From Lachnoclostridium sp. (GTDB lineage Bacteria; Bacillota; Clostridia; Lachnospirales; Lachnospiraceae): a DNA stretch of 64,000 nt. Below, one piece after another: positions 25,784 to 34,244 of the stretch. The position numbers were made by a program, and so were the translations under genes. The notes under the pieces are model-generated. The model saw only the letters and a program-made list of their open reading frames with translations, did no database searches and was not told where the DNA came from. The stretch covers positions 23,251 through 87,250 of the forward strand of contig JAMPEY010000011.1 of the NCBI GenBank assembly GCA_023664665.1, in the 5' to 3' direction. Each line of letters opens with the position of its first letter. Within the stretch, counting starts at the first letter, position 1.

Positions 25784-26530
25784 TCAAGTTGCAAGAAATT
25801 CCTGCAACAGTTCTTCCAATTCCCTCTCCATTGCCATTCTCTCATTCTCCGAATCTTCCATAAGGGAAGCCTGTTCCTGCATCAACACGGCTTTATTGCT
25901 GATAGGAGTAAATTCCACGGCTCGCTTCATGCCGTTTTTGATATGCATGTCCCGGCGTCCTCTGCCGGACTCATAAACCCTTCTCCCATATAACATCTCC
26001 ATATCCTCTTCCGTGACATTAATTCTGGAAGACAGGTGATTTTCCAGATAATCCACCAGACTCACCTTCAGATTGCGCTTTCTCCCTTTTACATCCAGCA
26101 TCGTGCTGACGGAAAAATACAGATACAGTCCCAAGAAACTCACTATGTAAAAAGGCAGGATTTCCCCCAGTCTGCGCCCGTTCATAATGCTTTTGCAGAC
26201 GCCGGCTCCGGCGCTTACCACGGACAAAAGCATGGTCTGACCCGCCAGATGATAGATGCCCTCAAAAGAGATAGGTCCTAACGCCAGCCTGCTCAAAAAC
26301 TTGTCCACAAAAACCGAAATGTTCGGCACCCCGTTATTCAGTTGATAACAGTTGGCAAATTTTAATTTACACTGTTTTAAGAGTTTGTGGTTTGTAGTCG
26401 CCATATTTTCTACCTCCTGTATCATCTTCTGATAAAGGATTCCCAGCAAAAACTGCATACCGATGCCCAGCAGAAAAAATGACACCATGCAAACCGTAAT
26501 GATTTTTTCTTCCCGAAAAATTTCAAACAT
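25784..26530 (-). CDS. membrane protein of unknown function (248 aa)
   Basis: The N-terminus FREEKIITVCMVSFFLLGIGMQFLLG is a membrane anchor, with further hydrophobic segments near residues 95-110 and 122-142. The rest is a charged cytoplasmic tail rich in Glu and Arg (ERMAMERELEELLQEFLAT). The middle motif FANCYQLNNGVPNISVFVDKFL suggests a conserved clostridial family, but I cannot name it. AAGGGG precedes the ATG by 7 bases. It converges on hsdR across an 84-base gap and marks the return to host-like codon usage. Confidence 0.75.
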   Translation of the reverse strand: MFEIFREEKIITVCMVSFFLLGIGMQFLLGILYQKMIQEVENMATTNHKLLKQCKLKFANCYQLNNGVPNISVFVDKFLSRLALGPISFEGIYHLAGQTMLLSVVSAGAGVCKSIMNGRRLGEILPFYIVSFLGLYLYFSVSTMLDVKGRKRNLKVSLVDYLENHLSSRINVTEEDMEMLYGRRVYESGRGRRDMHIKNGMKRAVEFTPISNKAVLMQEQASLMEDSENERMAMERELEELLQEFLAT

Positions 26531-26908
26531 GACAAAACCCCTTTTCCAGAATTATTTTTTCTGTATCTATAAGTATATCTTATTTGTCATGCTTTTTGAA
26601 CGATTTTTCATCGTAATATTTTGAGGCATTTCGACAATTTTCTATATAGAATTGCTTCACCCGTCAATCATTTCCCTAATATACAAAATTCCGCACAAAA
26701 CATGGGCACAAAGAGCTGTTTATCTAATGTTTTTCCGTATCTTTGTCAAAGAAAGTATATCATCTTTTGCTATTTACGGAAAAACACTAATTTTAAAAAG
26801 TTTCTCCCCTCATTGCATATTTTCCCTAAATCTGCTATAATACCATTTTATGAAAGTATTTTTTATTTTTATAAAATCCTTTTCCAAAGAGAATGGAGGC
26901 TGCATACT
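26531..26908. other. AT-rich intergenic region
   Basis: The 378-base gap between divergent genes contains a consensus promoter for the rightward gene (26813-26841). Nothing else structured was seen, and open frames here lack ribosome sites. Confidence 0.6.
26813..26841 (+). promoter_or_regulatory. promoter of the TSCPD-murG operon
   Basis: TTGCAT (26813-26818), 17 bases, TATAAT (26836-26841). Confidence 0.75.
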
Positions 26909-27151
26909 ATGGTATATAAGACGCAAGGCACCTGTTCCACCGAAATCCAAATAGAACTAAAGGACGGGGTTATTGATTCCGTGAGTTTTTCAGGAGGCTG
27001 CAACGGCAATCTGCAGGGCATATGCGCTCTGGTAAAAGGTATGGCTCCCGCAGAGGCAATCTCAAGATTAAAAGGTATCCGCTGCGGTTTCAAGTCCACC
27101 TCCTGCCCCGACCAGCTTGCCCGCGCATTGGAAAGTATGATAGAAGCTTAA
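26909..27151 (+). CDS. TSCPD domain-containing protein (TIGR03905-like, 80 aa)
   Basis: A small cytoplasmic protein with GGCNGNLQGICALVKGM and the closing signature CGFKSTSCPDQLARAL, which names the TSCPD domain. The same domain is found at the C-terminus of some ribonucleotide reductases, but the stand-alone form has no proven role. The frame opens further upstream, but GGAGG 9 bases before the ATG at 26909 and the consensus promoter fix this start. murG starts 13 bases after its stop, so the two share a transcript. Confidence 0.9.
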   Translation: MVYKTQGTCSTEIQIELKDGVIDSVSFSGGCNGNLQGICALVKGMAPAEAISRLKGIRCGFKSTSCPDQLARALESMIEA

Positions 27152-27164
27152 AAGGATGGTTTTT

Positions 27165-28232
27165 ATGAAAAAAATTGTGTTGACAGGCGGCGGCACCGCA
27201 GGTCATGTGACGCCGAACATCGCTTTACTGCCTTCCCTTCGGGAAGCAGGCTATGAAATTGCATACATGGGTTCTTATGACGGCATTGAAAAACGCCTGA
27301 TTACGGATTTTGATATCCCTTATACCGGCATAGCCACCGGTAAGCTGCGCCGCTATCTGGATCCCAAAAATCTCTCCGACCCGTTTCGGGTACTCAAGGG
27401 TTTTGGGGAAGCAAGAAAATATTTAAAGGAATTCAAACCGGATGTGGTCTTTTCCAAGGGCGGATTTGTCAGCGTTCCCGTGGTTCGGGCGGCGGCTTCC
27501 TTAAAGATTCCCTGCATTATACATGAATCCGACATGACGCCGGGTCTTGCCAATAAACTCTGTATTCCCGTTGCCACAAAGGTTTGCTGCAACTTTCCCG
27601 AAACCATGGAGAATCTGTCTAAAGAAAAAGCAGTGCTGACCGGTTCCCCCATCCGCAAGGAACTCACTCAGGGCAACCGGATTGCGGGATTAAATATGTG
27701 CGGATTTTCTGCTAACACTCCCATTATTATGGTTATCGGCGGCAGTCAGGGCGCCGCTAATGTGAATAAAGCCGTACGGGATGCCCTCCCTAAACTGCTG
27801 GAAGATTTTCAGGTGGTACATCTGTGCGGCAAGGATAAAATGGATAATCTGCTCTTAAATACTCCCGGCTATAAGCAGTTTGAGTATGTCAAAGCGGAAC
27901 TGAAGGATTTGTTTGCCATGGCGGATTTAGTGATTTCCCGTGCCGGCGCCAATGCGATTTGCGAACTTCTGGCTCTTAAAAAGCCCAACATCCTAATTCC
28001 CCTGCCCAGCCGCCAGAGCCGCGGAGATCAGTTGTTAAACGCGAAATCCTTCGAGTCTCAAGGCTATTCTATTGTGATTAATGAAGATGACCTGACCACT
28101 TCCCTGCTGGTAGATGAGGTGCATGAATTATATGCCAACAAAAATTATTATATCGACATTATGAGTAAGAGCAGACAGACAGACGCCATTCCCAAGATTA
28201 TGAAGCTGATTAACGAAGCAGCCGGCAATTAA
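27165..28232 (+). CDS. murG: UDP-GlcNAc-lipid I transferase MurG
   Basis: MurG adds GlcNAc to lipid I on the inner membrane face, giving lipid II for peptidoglycan. The 355-residue GT-B enzyme has the N-terminal GGGTAGHVTPN loop, GGFVSVPVVRAA, the IIHESDMTPGLANK block, GGSQGAANVN at the start of the second domain, and the UDP-sugar site SRAGANAICEL. The Met at 27165 is preferred over 27156 because GGATGG lies 5-6 bases before it. This MurG stands apart from a division gene cluster, and its ESD..PGLAN wording marks the clostridial stand-alone branch. Confidence 0.95.
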   Translation: MKKIVLTGGGTAGHVTPNIALLPSLREAGYEIAYMGSYDGIEKRLITDFDIPYTGIATGKLRRYLDPKNLSDPFRVLKGFGEARKYLKEFKPDVVFSKGGFVSVPVVRAAASLKIPCIIHESDMTPGLANKLCIPVATKVCCNFPETMENLSKEKAVLTGSPIRKELTQGNRIAGLNMCGFSANTPIIMVIGGSQGAANVNKAVRDALPKLLEDFQVVHLCGKDKMDNLLLNTPGYKQFEYVKAELKDLFAMADLVISRAGANAICELLALKKPNILIPLPSRQSRGDQLLNAKSFESQGYSIVINEDDLTTSLLVDEVHELYANKNYYIDIMSKSRQTDAIPKIMKLINEAAGN

Positions 28233-28262
28233 ATCAAGGGCAGGGGCAAGGGAGGTAAAATA

Positions 28263-28517
28263 ATGAGTACACTGGAAACTACGGTTACAATGGTTCAAAA
28301 ATGTACAGAAGATGAATTGCAAGTCATTCAGCAAGTAATCCGACAATTTTTTTTAAACAGGAAATCACAAGAGATAACCAAAAGCCAATTTCTCACAGAA
28401 TTAGAGCTTTCCAGAAAACAACATCAAAACGGCCAAAACCAGCAGGCAGATGAAGCATTATCTGAATTGAGAACCAAATCGCTGCCTCTTTCAAAATATG
28501 TGATGAGCCGGAACTAG
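28263..28517 (+). CDS. small hypothetical protein (84 aa)
   Basis: MSTLETTVTMVQKCTEDELQ is followed by a helical region and a Gln-rich middle (RKQHQNGQNQQADEAL). GGGAGGT precedes the ATG and the gene follows murG by 30 bases. The opening helices recall antitoxin-type dimerisation segments, but no toxin gene is adjacent, so I leave the function open. Confidence 0.65.
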   Translation: MSTLETTVTMVQKCTEDELQVIQQVIRQFFLNRKSQEITKSQFLTELELSRKQHQNGQNQQADEALSELRTKSLPLSKYVMSRN

Positions 28518-28605
28518 CGCACTATGAATATCGGAAAATACACTTTTCATCTCACAAATTTACCGGATTAGTTTTCTCCTTTTGTCTTTTCGTTATGGCT
28601 CATTT

Positions 28606-29178
28606 TTAGGAAACCGGAGAATCCGAATCGGTAATGGGCTGGTTCCTCCATGTTTTAAATTCTTCGCTCTCATCAAACTCTGAAAATGCCTTTCTGTAAT
28701 TCATGTCAAATCCGGCGTTCTCATCCCTAAGGGCATCATAGTACACACTCTTCAGGTTTCCTACCGACTTCTCGTCCATGGCCACATGCAGCACCTCCTG
28801 TGCCGAAGGACCATATGTCAGCCACAGCACAGTAAAATCAAAGGAAGTCACATTCGGAAAAAAGGAAACCACCCGCAGCGCATATTCCGCCGCCTGCTTA
28901 TACACTTCCTCCTGCACGGGATAGTTTGGCGGGTCATAGGCAAATGTCACCGAAAGCGCTATGTTTTCACCATTGGCATCCATTTCCGCTTTGACATACT
29001 CCGATGTTTCTATAGAGTTATGGTCGACAAAATAATCCTTTGTATAGTATTCTATCCTCCGGAAATCTTCATCCAGCCGTAACTGTCTTTCCCGTTCCTT
29101 CTCTCCTGCCATATAGATTACCATAACCATGATCAGAACAGCAATCACATAAGATAATGATACTATGATTTTTTTCAT
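28606..29178 (-). CDS. membrane-anchored hypothetical protein (190 aa)
   Basis: One N-terminal membrane segment (IIVSLSYVIAVLIMVMVIYMA) is followed by a charged linker and an extracytoplasmic domain with mixed alpha/beta pattern. No Cys lipobox is present, so it is a signal-anchored protein. GGAGGAG lies 9 bases before the ATG. No family recognised. It lies downstream, on the same strand, of the Agr-linked secreted-protein genes but 215 bases away. Confidence 0.7.
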   Translation of the reverse strand: MKKIIVSLSYVIAVLIMVMVIYMAGEKERERQLRLDEDFRRIEYYTKDYFVDHNSIETSEYVKAEMDANGENIALSVTFAYDPPNYPVQEEVYKQAAEYALRVVSFFPNVTSFDFTVLWLTYGPSAQEVLHVAMDEKSVGNLKSVYYDALRDENAGFDMNYRKAFSEFDESEEFKTWRNQPITDSDSPVS

Positions 29179-29394
29179 TATGACTGACTCCTCCCATTAC
29201 CGAAACATAAAATACATACCTGTGCCAAATCACCATCCATTAAACCTACGCAGAGTATAACCGCTTAAATAAGATGTGCTTCTGGAATATAACTTCATTT
29301 TTGCTTCTCCGAAGGTTGTACACTCCCTTGCCATCATAGTCTATCCTGCCGCCCGGAAATAATTTTTTAAATCTCCCGTCCTTTTCCACGATTT

Positions 29395-29805
29395 TTACTC
29401 CGGAATGGTAAGAGGTAAATAAAAAGTTTCCCCTGCATCTTCACTGCTTATAGTGATGTAGCATTCCATTTTGGAAACCCTACTGCTACAGGTGTACTCC
29501 ATCTCTCCATATGTCCTCTGGTCAAAACCGCCCATAATCTCTTTCTGTTCCTGTCCATTATTATAATAAAGAGTCATCTCCATTACTACATCAACATCAT
29601 TGCTTGCAGATACCAGAGCATATACATATGTTCCATTATTACATCCAATTTCCATGTACACTTTCGTACTTCCAACATAAGTAGTTTTCGTTCTGTTCGG
29701 TATTCTTTTTGGCACTGCCGCATGCGCCATATCAGAATATCCCAGTGTCATTACCAACACAACTAACACTAAGTTGATTGAAAAGATTTTTCTCTGTTTG
29801 TTCAT
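29395..29805 (-). CDS. small secreted protein, TTYVGSTKVY family copy 1 (136 aa)
   Basis: A Sec signal peptide (MNKQRKIFSINLVLVVLVM to AHA-A near residue 29) precedes a mature domain of about 107 residues. That domain carries TTYVGSTKVY, EIGCNNGTYVYALVSASN, YYNNGQEQ, QRTYGE and CSSRVS. The two Cys residues could form a disulfide. AGGAGG 5 bases upstream sets the start. It is the last gene of the run behind agrD-agrB and is 37 bases from its paralogue. Function unknown; secretion and Agr linkage suggest a communication-controlled secreted product. Confidence 0.75.
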   Translation of the reverse strand: MNKQRKIFSINLVLVVLVMTLGYSDMAHAAVPKRIPNRTKTTYVGSTKVYMEIGCNNGTYVYALVSASNDVDVVMEMTLYYNNGQEQKEIMGGFDQRTYGEMEYTCSSRVSKMECYITISSEDAGETFYLPLTIPE

Positions 29806-29842
29806 CTTGTCCTCCTCTTTTATGCCCATCCGAACTCTAATC

Positions 29843-30202
29843 CTAATTGGGAACATCAAGGGTTAAGGGATCCAAAGTTCTGCCATCATCCTCACTGCTT
29901 ATCGTAAAAAAACCTTCCACTCTTGAAATTCTTGAGCTGCATTTATACCCTACCTCGCCATATGTCCGTTGCTCGCAGCCACCTGTGACTGTTGTATATT
30001 CTTTATCGTTATTGTAATATACATTCATTACTATTGTAGCATCAATGTTATTATCTGCGGATACTGTTGCATATGCAAAAACCCCATCCCTGCACCCTAT
30101 TTCTGCGTATACTTTCGTACTTCCGACATAAGTTGTTTCTGCCGTATTAGGCGGTACTTGAGGTTTTCCTTTTTCTGTAGGCTTCATATTTTTTTCATCC
30201 AT
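29843..30202 (-). CDS. TTYVGSTKVY family copy 2, without signal peptide (119 aa)
   Basis: The mature region is clearly paralogous to the neighbour (shared TTYVGSTKVY, EIGC, YYNN, QRTYGE, CSSRIS). The N-terminus, though, is MDEKNMKPTEKGKPQVPPN, with no hydrophobic stretch. GGAGG is correctly spaced before the ATG at 30202, so this really is the start. Either the signal was lost by recombination with the upstream lipoprotein end, or this copy acts inside the cell, perhaps binding the same partner. It starts 15 bases after the lipoprotein stop. Confidence 0.7.
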   Translation of the reverse strand: MDEKNMKPTEKGKPQVPPNTAETTYVGSTKVYAEIGCRDGVFAYATVSADNNIDATIVMNVYYNNDKEYTTVTGGCEQRTYGEVGYKCSSRISRVEGFFTISSEDDGRTLDPLTLDVPN

Positions 30203-30216
30203 CTTTTGTCCTCCTT

Positions 30217-30954
30217 TTACACTAGCGGAGCCTCTATTACATACTTTACCGTTCCATCTTCGTTCAATATCAGGAAATAAGGATAGTTTGCCGAACATCC
30301 CCCAACCCGCAGATAATACATAAACACCGCCGGATTAGTTGTCACATTTTCCCATAAATCTTGATACCTATCACAGATTTCACTCAGCATAGGTTCGCTA
30401 TTGTAATAACACATGTGAAATTCTGTGTCCTTTGTCAAGGGCAGGCTTATAACCTCCTCCTTCTCATTCCGATGCTCGCAGTAAGGTCCGTCATCAATGG
30501 AATTCCCCCATGCGAGCCACCTCTCTGTCTCCCAGTTCCAGACAAATTCCACAGGGTCTATATATATCTTGTCCGATTCCCCATTCCGGGAAAGATAAAT
30601 GCCCTTGAAATAAAAAGCATAATCGTATTGATCAACTGAAAAATTAAAATCTGTATTTTTCTTGGGTCCCAAAAACCAGATGCCCTCTTCCTCCGTTCCT
30701 GCTGCATCAGACTTTTCCCCATGCCCATCAGCTCCACTACTGCTTTCGGAAGCAGCCAACGCCGACTCCTTGGCTGCTTCCGCTTCATCCTCTTCGCCGG
30801 TTTTCTTGCGCTCGCTTTCCGCCGCATCGAGAACCGATTCCACCAGAAAAGTTTCGTCTCCTTTTAAGGAATCATCTTGTTTTTTCTGCCCTGCACAACC
30901 GCACATAAGACAGGCCGCCATGAGAACCACTACCACCAGAAATTCTTTTTTCAT
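30217..30954 (-). CDS. lipoprotein behind the Agr genes (245 aa)
   Basis: Signal peptide with lipobox LMCGC (Cys about residue 20), an acidic Glu/Ala/Ser-rich linker (residues 35-90) and a C-terminal domain with IWFLGPKKNTDFNF, CYYNSEPMLSEICDRYQDLW and YYLRVGGCSANYPYF. GGGGAG precedes the ATG. A decayed second copy lies at 34979-35463 on the other side of the Agr genes. No family recognised; it would be anchored outside the cell membrane and co-expressed with the amidase-like protein 13 bases upstream. Confidence 0.78.
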   Translation of the reverse strand: MKKEFLVVVVLMAACLMCGCAGQKKQDDSLKGDETFLVESVLDAAESERKKTGEEDEAEAAKESALAASESSSGADGHGEKSDAAGTEEEGIWFLGPKKNTDFNFSVDQYDYAFYFKGIYLSRNGESDKIYIDPVEFVWNWETERWLAWGNSIDDGPYCEHRNEKEEVISLPLTKDTEFHMCYYNSEPMLSEICDRYQDLWENVTTNPAVFMYYLRVGGCSANYPYFLILNEDGTVKYVIEAPLV

Positions 30955-30966
30955 AGATACGCTCCC

Positions 30967-32079
30967 CTAGTTAAATTGATAAAATTTGACATCCTCTGTG
31001 GTATAGGTATGATAAGCGGAATCCTTCTTTGTGTCTGAATGGTCTGAATATTTTATGGTTCTGCCGTCACAATAAGTCACCATGGCAATGTGGCTTTTAT
31101 TATTCCAACTCATAAGACACCCTGTACCCACAGCGGAAGATGGCACTTCTGAAATATAGCCCTTGTTTGAAAAATAAATCGTGATGCCGCCTTGGTCTGC
31201 ATAATGCCCCGTGCGTTTCCAATTGTCTCCTGCTGTATGTAAATTTCCCCATTCTGTTGCAGGATACCATTTTCCTGTTTTATCGGTGGGAATGCCTCCT
31301 GCATTAATACATTTTGACACGAAATTAGCACAATCACTTCCACCATTATTTTCATTAAACTCCGGTTCATCCGTTGCATGAAAAACCGCATATTCCACGG
31401 CATTCCCCGCCTTGTAACCGGAAATAGATGCCGCCCTGCTGATTGCGCTCTGTTTTTGTCGTTTTATTATCTGCCTTGCTGCTTCCATTCCGTCCTCATA
31501 AGCTGCAAGATCCTCAAATTTATCGTTTTTCTTTATTTTCTCCCAAGAATATTCCAATCCTTGATTCACTCCCCTATACAGTTGTATGGAAATATTTTCC
31601 CCTGCATATGTAATTTCTGCATGGTAGCGGAAATCCGTCCTGTATGGCTTTAAATAATATCCTTCCACCAAATTTTTATATGCATCCGCCACATTTCCTA
31701 TGGCAGCCATTTCTGTAACGCTCTGTCCCGAAACATCATCGCAGACCGCCATTAATCCTTGGTAATAGGGGCTTTCTTCATATGAGCTGATTAAAATCAT
31801 ATCCGCATAAACATTTACATCTGTTTCATACACCGCACCGGACACCTCTTCGTTTTCAAATTCAAACTCCCATTTTTCAAAAGTATATACACCGTCATAA
31901 TAGGATTTTTGTACTTCCATGATCTCCTTGCAGATGCTCTCTTTCAGTTCTTCCTTCATCTGCAAATCCGCTTTTCTCCCGCTAAATTCCATTGCTGCCA
32001 CTCTAAGCCCGCTTCCCAGCATCGCTGCGGCCATTAAAACTGCCATTCCCCTTTTTAATTTAGTTTTTAAAATTTTCAT
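30967..32079 (-). CDS. secreted protein with C-terminal amidase (Amidase_6-like) domain
   Basis: The 370-residue protein has a signal peptide (GMAVLMAAAMLGSGLRVAAM), an uncharacterised N-terminal domain, and a C-terminal papain-like amidase domain. The active-site block NGGSDCANFVSKC holds the Cys, HIAMVTYC the His, and KYSDHSDTKK follows. Amidase_6-type domains belong to the NlpC/P60-like fold and often act on cell-wall peptides. AAAGGGTGCGAG precedes the ATG at 32079. It lies directly behind agrB, so its secretion should follow quorum sensing. Wall turnover or processing of a secreted product is an inference. Confidence 0.82.
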   Translation of the reverse strand: MKILKTKLKRGMAVLMAAAMLGSGLRVAAMEFSGRKADLQMKEELKESICKEIMEVQKSYYDGVYTFEKWEFEFENEEVSGAVYETDVNVYADMILISSYEESPYYQGLMAVCDDVSGQSVTEMAAIGNVADAYKNLVEGYYLKPYRTDFRYHAEITYAGENISIQLYRGVNQGLEYSWEKIKKNDKFEDLAAYEDGMEAARQIIKRQKQSAISRAASISGYKAGNAVEYAVFHATDEPEFNENNGGSDCANFVSKCINAGGIPTDKTGKWYPATEWGNLHTAGDNWKRTGHYADQGGITIYFSNKGYISEVPSSAVGTGCLMSWNNKSHIAMVTYCDGRTIKYSDHSDTKKDSAYHTYTTEDVKFYQFN

Positions 32080-32118
32080 CTCGCACCCTTTCTTCATCAC
32101 ACTTTTTCTTCTGTACTG

Positions 32119-32715
32119 TTATAGTCCTCTTTCTTTGAAACAATATTCTTTATACATCTGTAGGTTGAATTTGCCCGCCACCAAAGAGATTCCGACAATA
32201 AAAAAATCTATCGTTATCACAGTAATTAATTCTCTCAATCTGAAAAATACGGCGGCTACAAATAATGTTCCTTCCAACAACAAAAGTAGTCGGGTTCGTT
32301 TTTTGTAAACTCTGTACTCCGTTAAATCCAGACACTTATTGTGATTTTCCACCGGTGCCATAAAAAATATGATTACAAAGGCAACTGCTGTAACTGATAT
32401 ATAACCGGCTTCTGTCCACGGGAATTTTACAAAACAAAGGATTGATAGCAACAATAACAATGATGAGAATAACAAGCAATGACCTTTTGTTTTTGCATGA
32501 AATCCCCCCGCATTCTTCCTTAATGGATATATCAACAGCCACAATAAAAAACTACCTAAGAAAAAATCAAGACAATACCCGAGCATCAAGGTAATTGCCA
32601 TTCCAAGCAGACTGCTCCCCAAATTTTCCAGACCATATTCCACAATCTCCGCTTCATCCGGCGAAATTATCTCATCCATCAGGAGCATTTCTACTATGAC
32701 TTTTTTAACCCTCAA
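32119..32715 (-). CDS. agrB: AgrB-like peptide-processing protease
   Basis: AgrB is a membrane Cys protease that cuts AgrD and closes the thiolactone ring. The family motif is clear: RKNAGGFHAKTKGHCLLFS has the catalytic His and Cys seven residues apart. Five to six hydrophobic segments surround it, and the early block ISPDEAEIVEYGLENL matches AgrB N-termini. The start is taken as the TTG at 32715, which overlaps the agrD stop as TTGA and gives a normal-length protein of 198 residues. The in-frame ATG at 32775 would run through the agrD C-terminus, and an ATG at 32688 lacks a ribosome site. Confidence 0.88.
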   Translation of the reverse strand: MRVKKVIVEMLLMDEIISPDEAEIVEYGLENLGSSLLGMAITLMLGYCLDFFLGSFLLWLLIYPLRKNAGGFHAKTKGHCLLFSSLLLLLSILCFVKFPWTEAGYISVTAVAFVIIFFMAPVENHNKCLDLTEYRVYKKRTRLLLLLEGTLFVAAVFFRLRELITVITIDFFIVGISLVAGKFNLQMYKEYCFKERGL

Positions 32716-32864
32716 AATTTCCGCAATGCTTTGATCTGTTTGGGTTCTTGGGACTGGTAGCCCCAAAATGTACACGCAGTATTGGCTTCTATGCTTGCCG
32801 ACTTTTTGGCAAGCCTAGCTATTGCCTGTTCAATACCTCTTTTTGCACAATTCTTTACTTTCAT
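32712..32864 (-). CDS. agrD: AgrD-like autoinducing peptide precursor (50 aa)
   Basis: MKVKNCAKRGIEQAIARLAK forms the amphipathic N-terminal helix, followed by SASIEANTACTFWGYQ and a charged C-terminal tail SQEPKQIKALRKF containing the Glu-Pro found in clostridial AgrD tails. Cys is the likely ring residue, so the signal should be a small thiolactone built on CTFWG or a close variant. The exact ends cannot be read. GGAGG lies 9 bases before the ATG at 32864. It overlaps agrB by a TTGA junction and lies directly under a promoter with a tandem LytTR site. Confidence 0.87.
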   Translation of the reverse strand: MKVKNCAKRGIEQAIARLAKKSASIEANTACTFWGYQSQEPKQIKALRKF

Positions 32865-32889
32865 TGCATTCAGCCTCCTTTCAACAAAC

Positions 32890-32953
32890 ATCATACCACA
32901 TAAAATCAAAATATGCCGTTTCTTGTAGTAAATGGGCTATGTCAATGTAGTAA
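32890..32953 (-). promoter_or_regulatory. agrD promoter with tandem LytTR-type direct repeat
   Basis: On the minus strand TTACTACA occurs twice (32953-32946 and 32931-32924), 22 bases apart start to start, about two helical turns. The -10 TATGAT follows (32895-32890), and the -35 position (CGGCAT) is poor. A weak -35 preceded by a phased direct repeat is the pattern of promoters activated by AgrA/LytTR regulators. Confidence 0.6.
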
Positions 32954-32990
32954 CTTAACCTTTTAATAAAAATATCAATACTTTCATTTT

Positions 32991-34244
32991 CTACATATAG
33001 AGCACTAGCATGACGCCAAATATGTTGTTTTCCGTATATATGTCCATTATTCCATTATATTTTTCCACTATTTTTCTCACATTTGTCAGTCCAATGCCAT
33101 GAAATCCTTTTTCACTCTTGGTTGTAAGCAGCTTTTGATGCCTCTTTTCCAATTTTCCCTGATAACTGTTTTCCACCTGAACTCGCAGAACACCCTGCTT
33201 TAATTCTATATTGACATCCAGTCTTTTTTCTTCTGTCTGTCTTGCTGCTTCAATACTGTTTTCCAGCAAATTCCCCAGAATCACATTAATGTCAAAAGAA
33301 TGGTTCACAGACTCCGGGAGATGTACTTTCACATTCACTGTACACAGTTCTTCTTTTGCCCTGCGGAGCATATAATTCATTACACTGTCTATCTCAAGAT
33401 TTCCGGAATACACGAATTCGTTTGAATTTTTTATGAAATCTTCCATGTCTCCTATATATTTTTCAATTGCTATGTTGTCGCCTTTAGCTGCCAATATCTT
33501 GAGTTCATTCATATGGTGTTTCATATCATGTTTCAGAGCATTTACTTTTTCCTCGCTCTGTAACATTATATTAAGTTGATTTGCATACCCCTGAATCTCC
33601 TGCCGCAGCATTTCATTCTCATATTGATGGGAAAGAGCCTCTGACAGCATATTATACAAATAAAATATAAAGAAATTCATTAGGATAAGTCCGATGCTGA
33701 CTGTCACAAACCCTGTCTTAGTACCGCTTTTTGTATAAAACATCACACAAATCATCACAATACCGCATATCGGTACTAGCACCAGAGGTATATTCCTAAT
33801 GTTTTGGGTTTTATGCCGAACACTAACAATTCTTTCCGTAACCACTTCACAAATCAACAACAAAAAGATATGAATCACTTCATAGATTTGATTAAACCCC
33901 ACACCGTCCTGATAATTTACAAAAGGCAGTATGGCAATTGTTTCACAACCAGTATCAATTATATACACCGAACAGACCACAAACAAAATCATCTTAACGG
34001 ATCTTGTATATGTTAGAACAATCAACAACATTCCCAACAAACTACCGGCAACATTCATCCATACTCTATGAAAAACCAAGTATGTCGCCGTATTGATTAT
34101 GAAAAATCCTCCATATGCCACCATATGTATGATGTGTTTACCATAATGTGCGTTTTTATACCCATCTAAAAATGTATGAATAAATCTACTGATAAGATAG
34201 ATTCTAAACAAGTTCGTTATAGCACATACTATAATATCTGTCAT
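32991..34244 (-). CDS. agrC: AgrC-like GHKL sensor histidine kinase
   Basis: A 417-residue receptor kinase. About six membrane segments occupy residues 1-205. The H-box ALKHDMKHHMNEL follows near residue 245, the N-box ILGNLLENSIEA near residue 325 and the G-box GFHGIGLTNV near residue 385. This is the HPK10/AgrC pattern without other domains. Its ATG overlaps the response-regulator stop as ATGA, so kinase and regulator are coupled. It should sense the cyclised AgrD peptide made by the adjacent divergently controlled but same-strand agrDB genes. Confidence 0.9.
   Translation of the reverse strand: MTDIIVCAITNLFRIYLISRFIHTFLDGYKNAHYGKHIIHMVAYGGFFIINTATYLVFHRVWMNVAGSLLGMLLIVLTYTRSVKMILFVVCSVYIIDTGCETIAILPFVNYQDGVGFNQIYEVIHIFLLLICEVVTERIVSVRHKTQNIRNIPLVLVPICGIVMICVMFYTKSGTKTGFVTVSIGLILMNFFIFYLYNMLSEALSHQYENEMLRQEIQGYANQLNIMLQSEEKVNALKHDMKHHMNELKILAAKGDNIAIEKYIGDMEDFIKNSNEFVYSGNLEIDSVMNYMLRRAKEELCTVNVKVHLPESVNHSFDINVILGNLLENSIEAARQTEEKRLDVNIELKQGVLRVQVENSYQGKLEKRHQKLLTTKSEKGFHGIGLTNVRKIVEKYNGIMDIYTENNIFGVMLVLYM

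Noticed and set aside
30662-30970. Plus-strand open frame over the lipoprotein gene
   Set aside because: It is a shadow of the minus-strand lipoprotein coding sequence and has no ribosome site.
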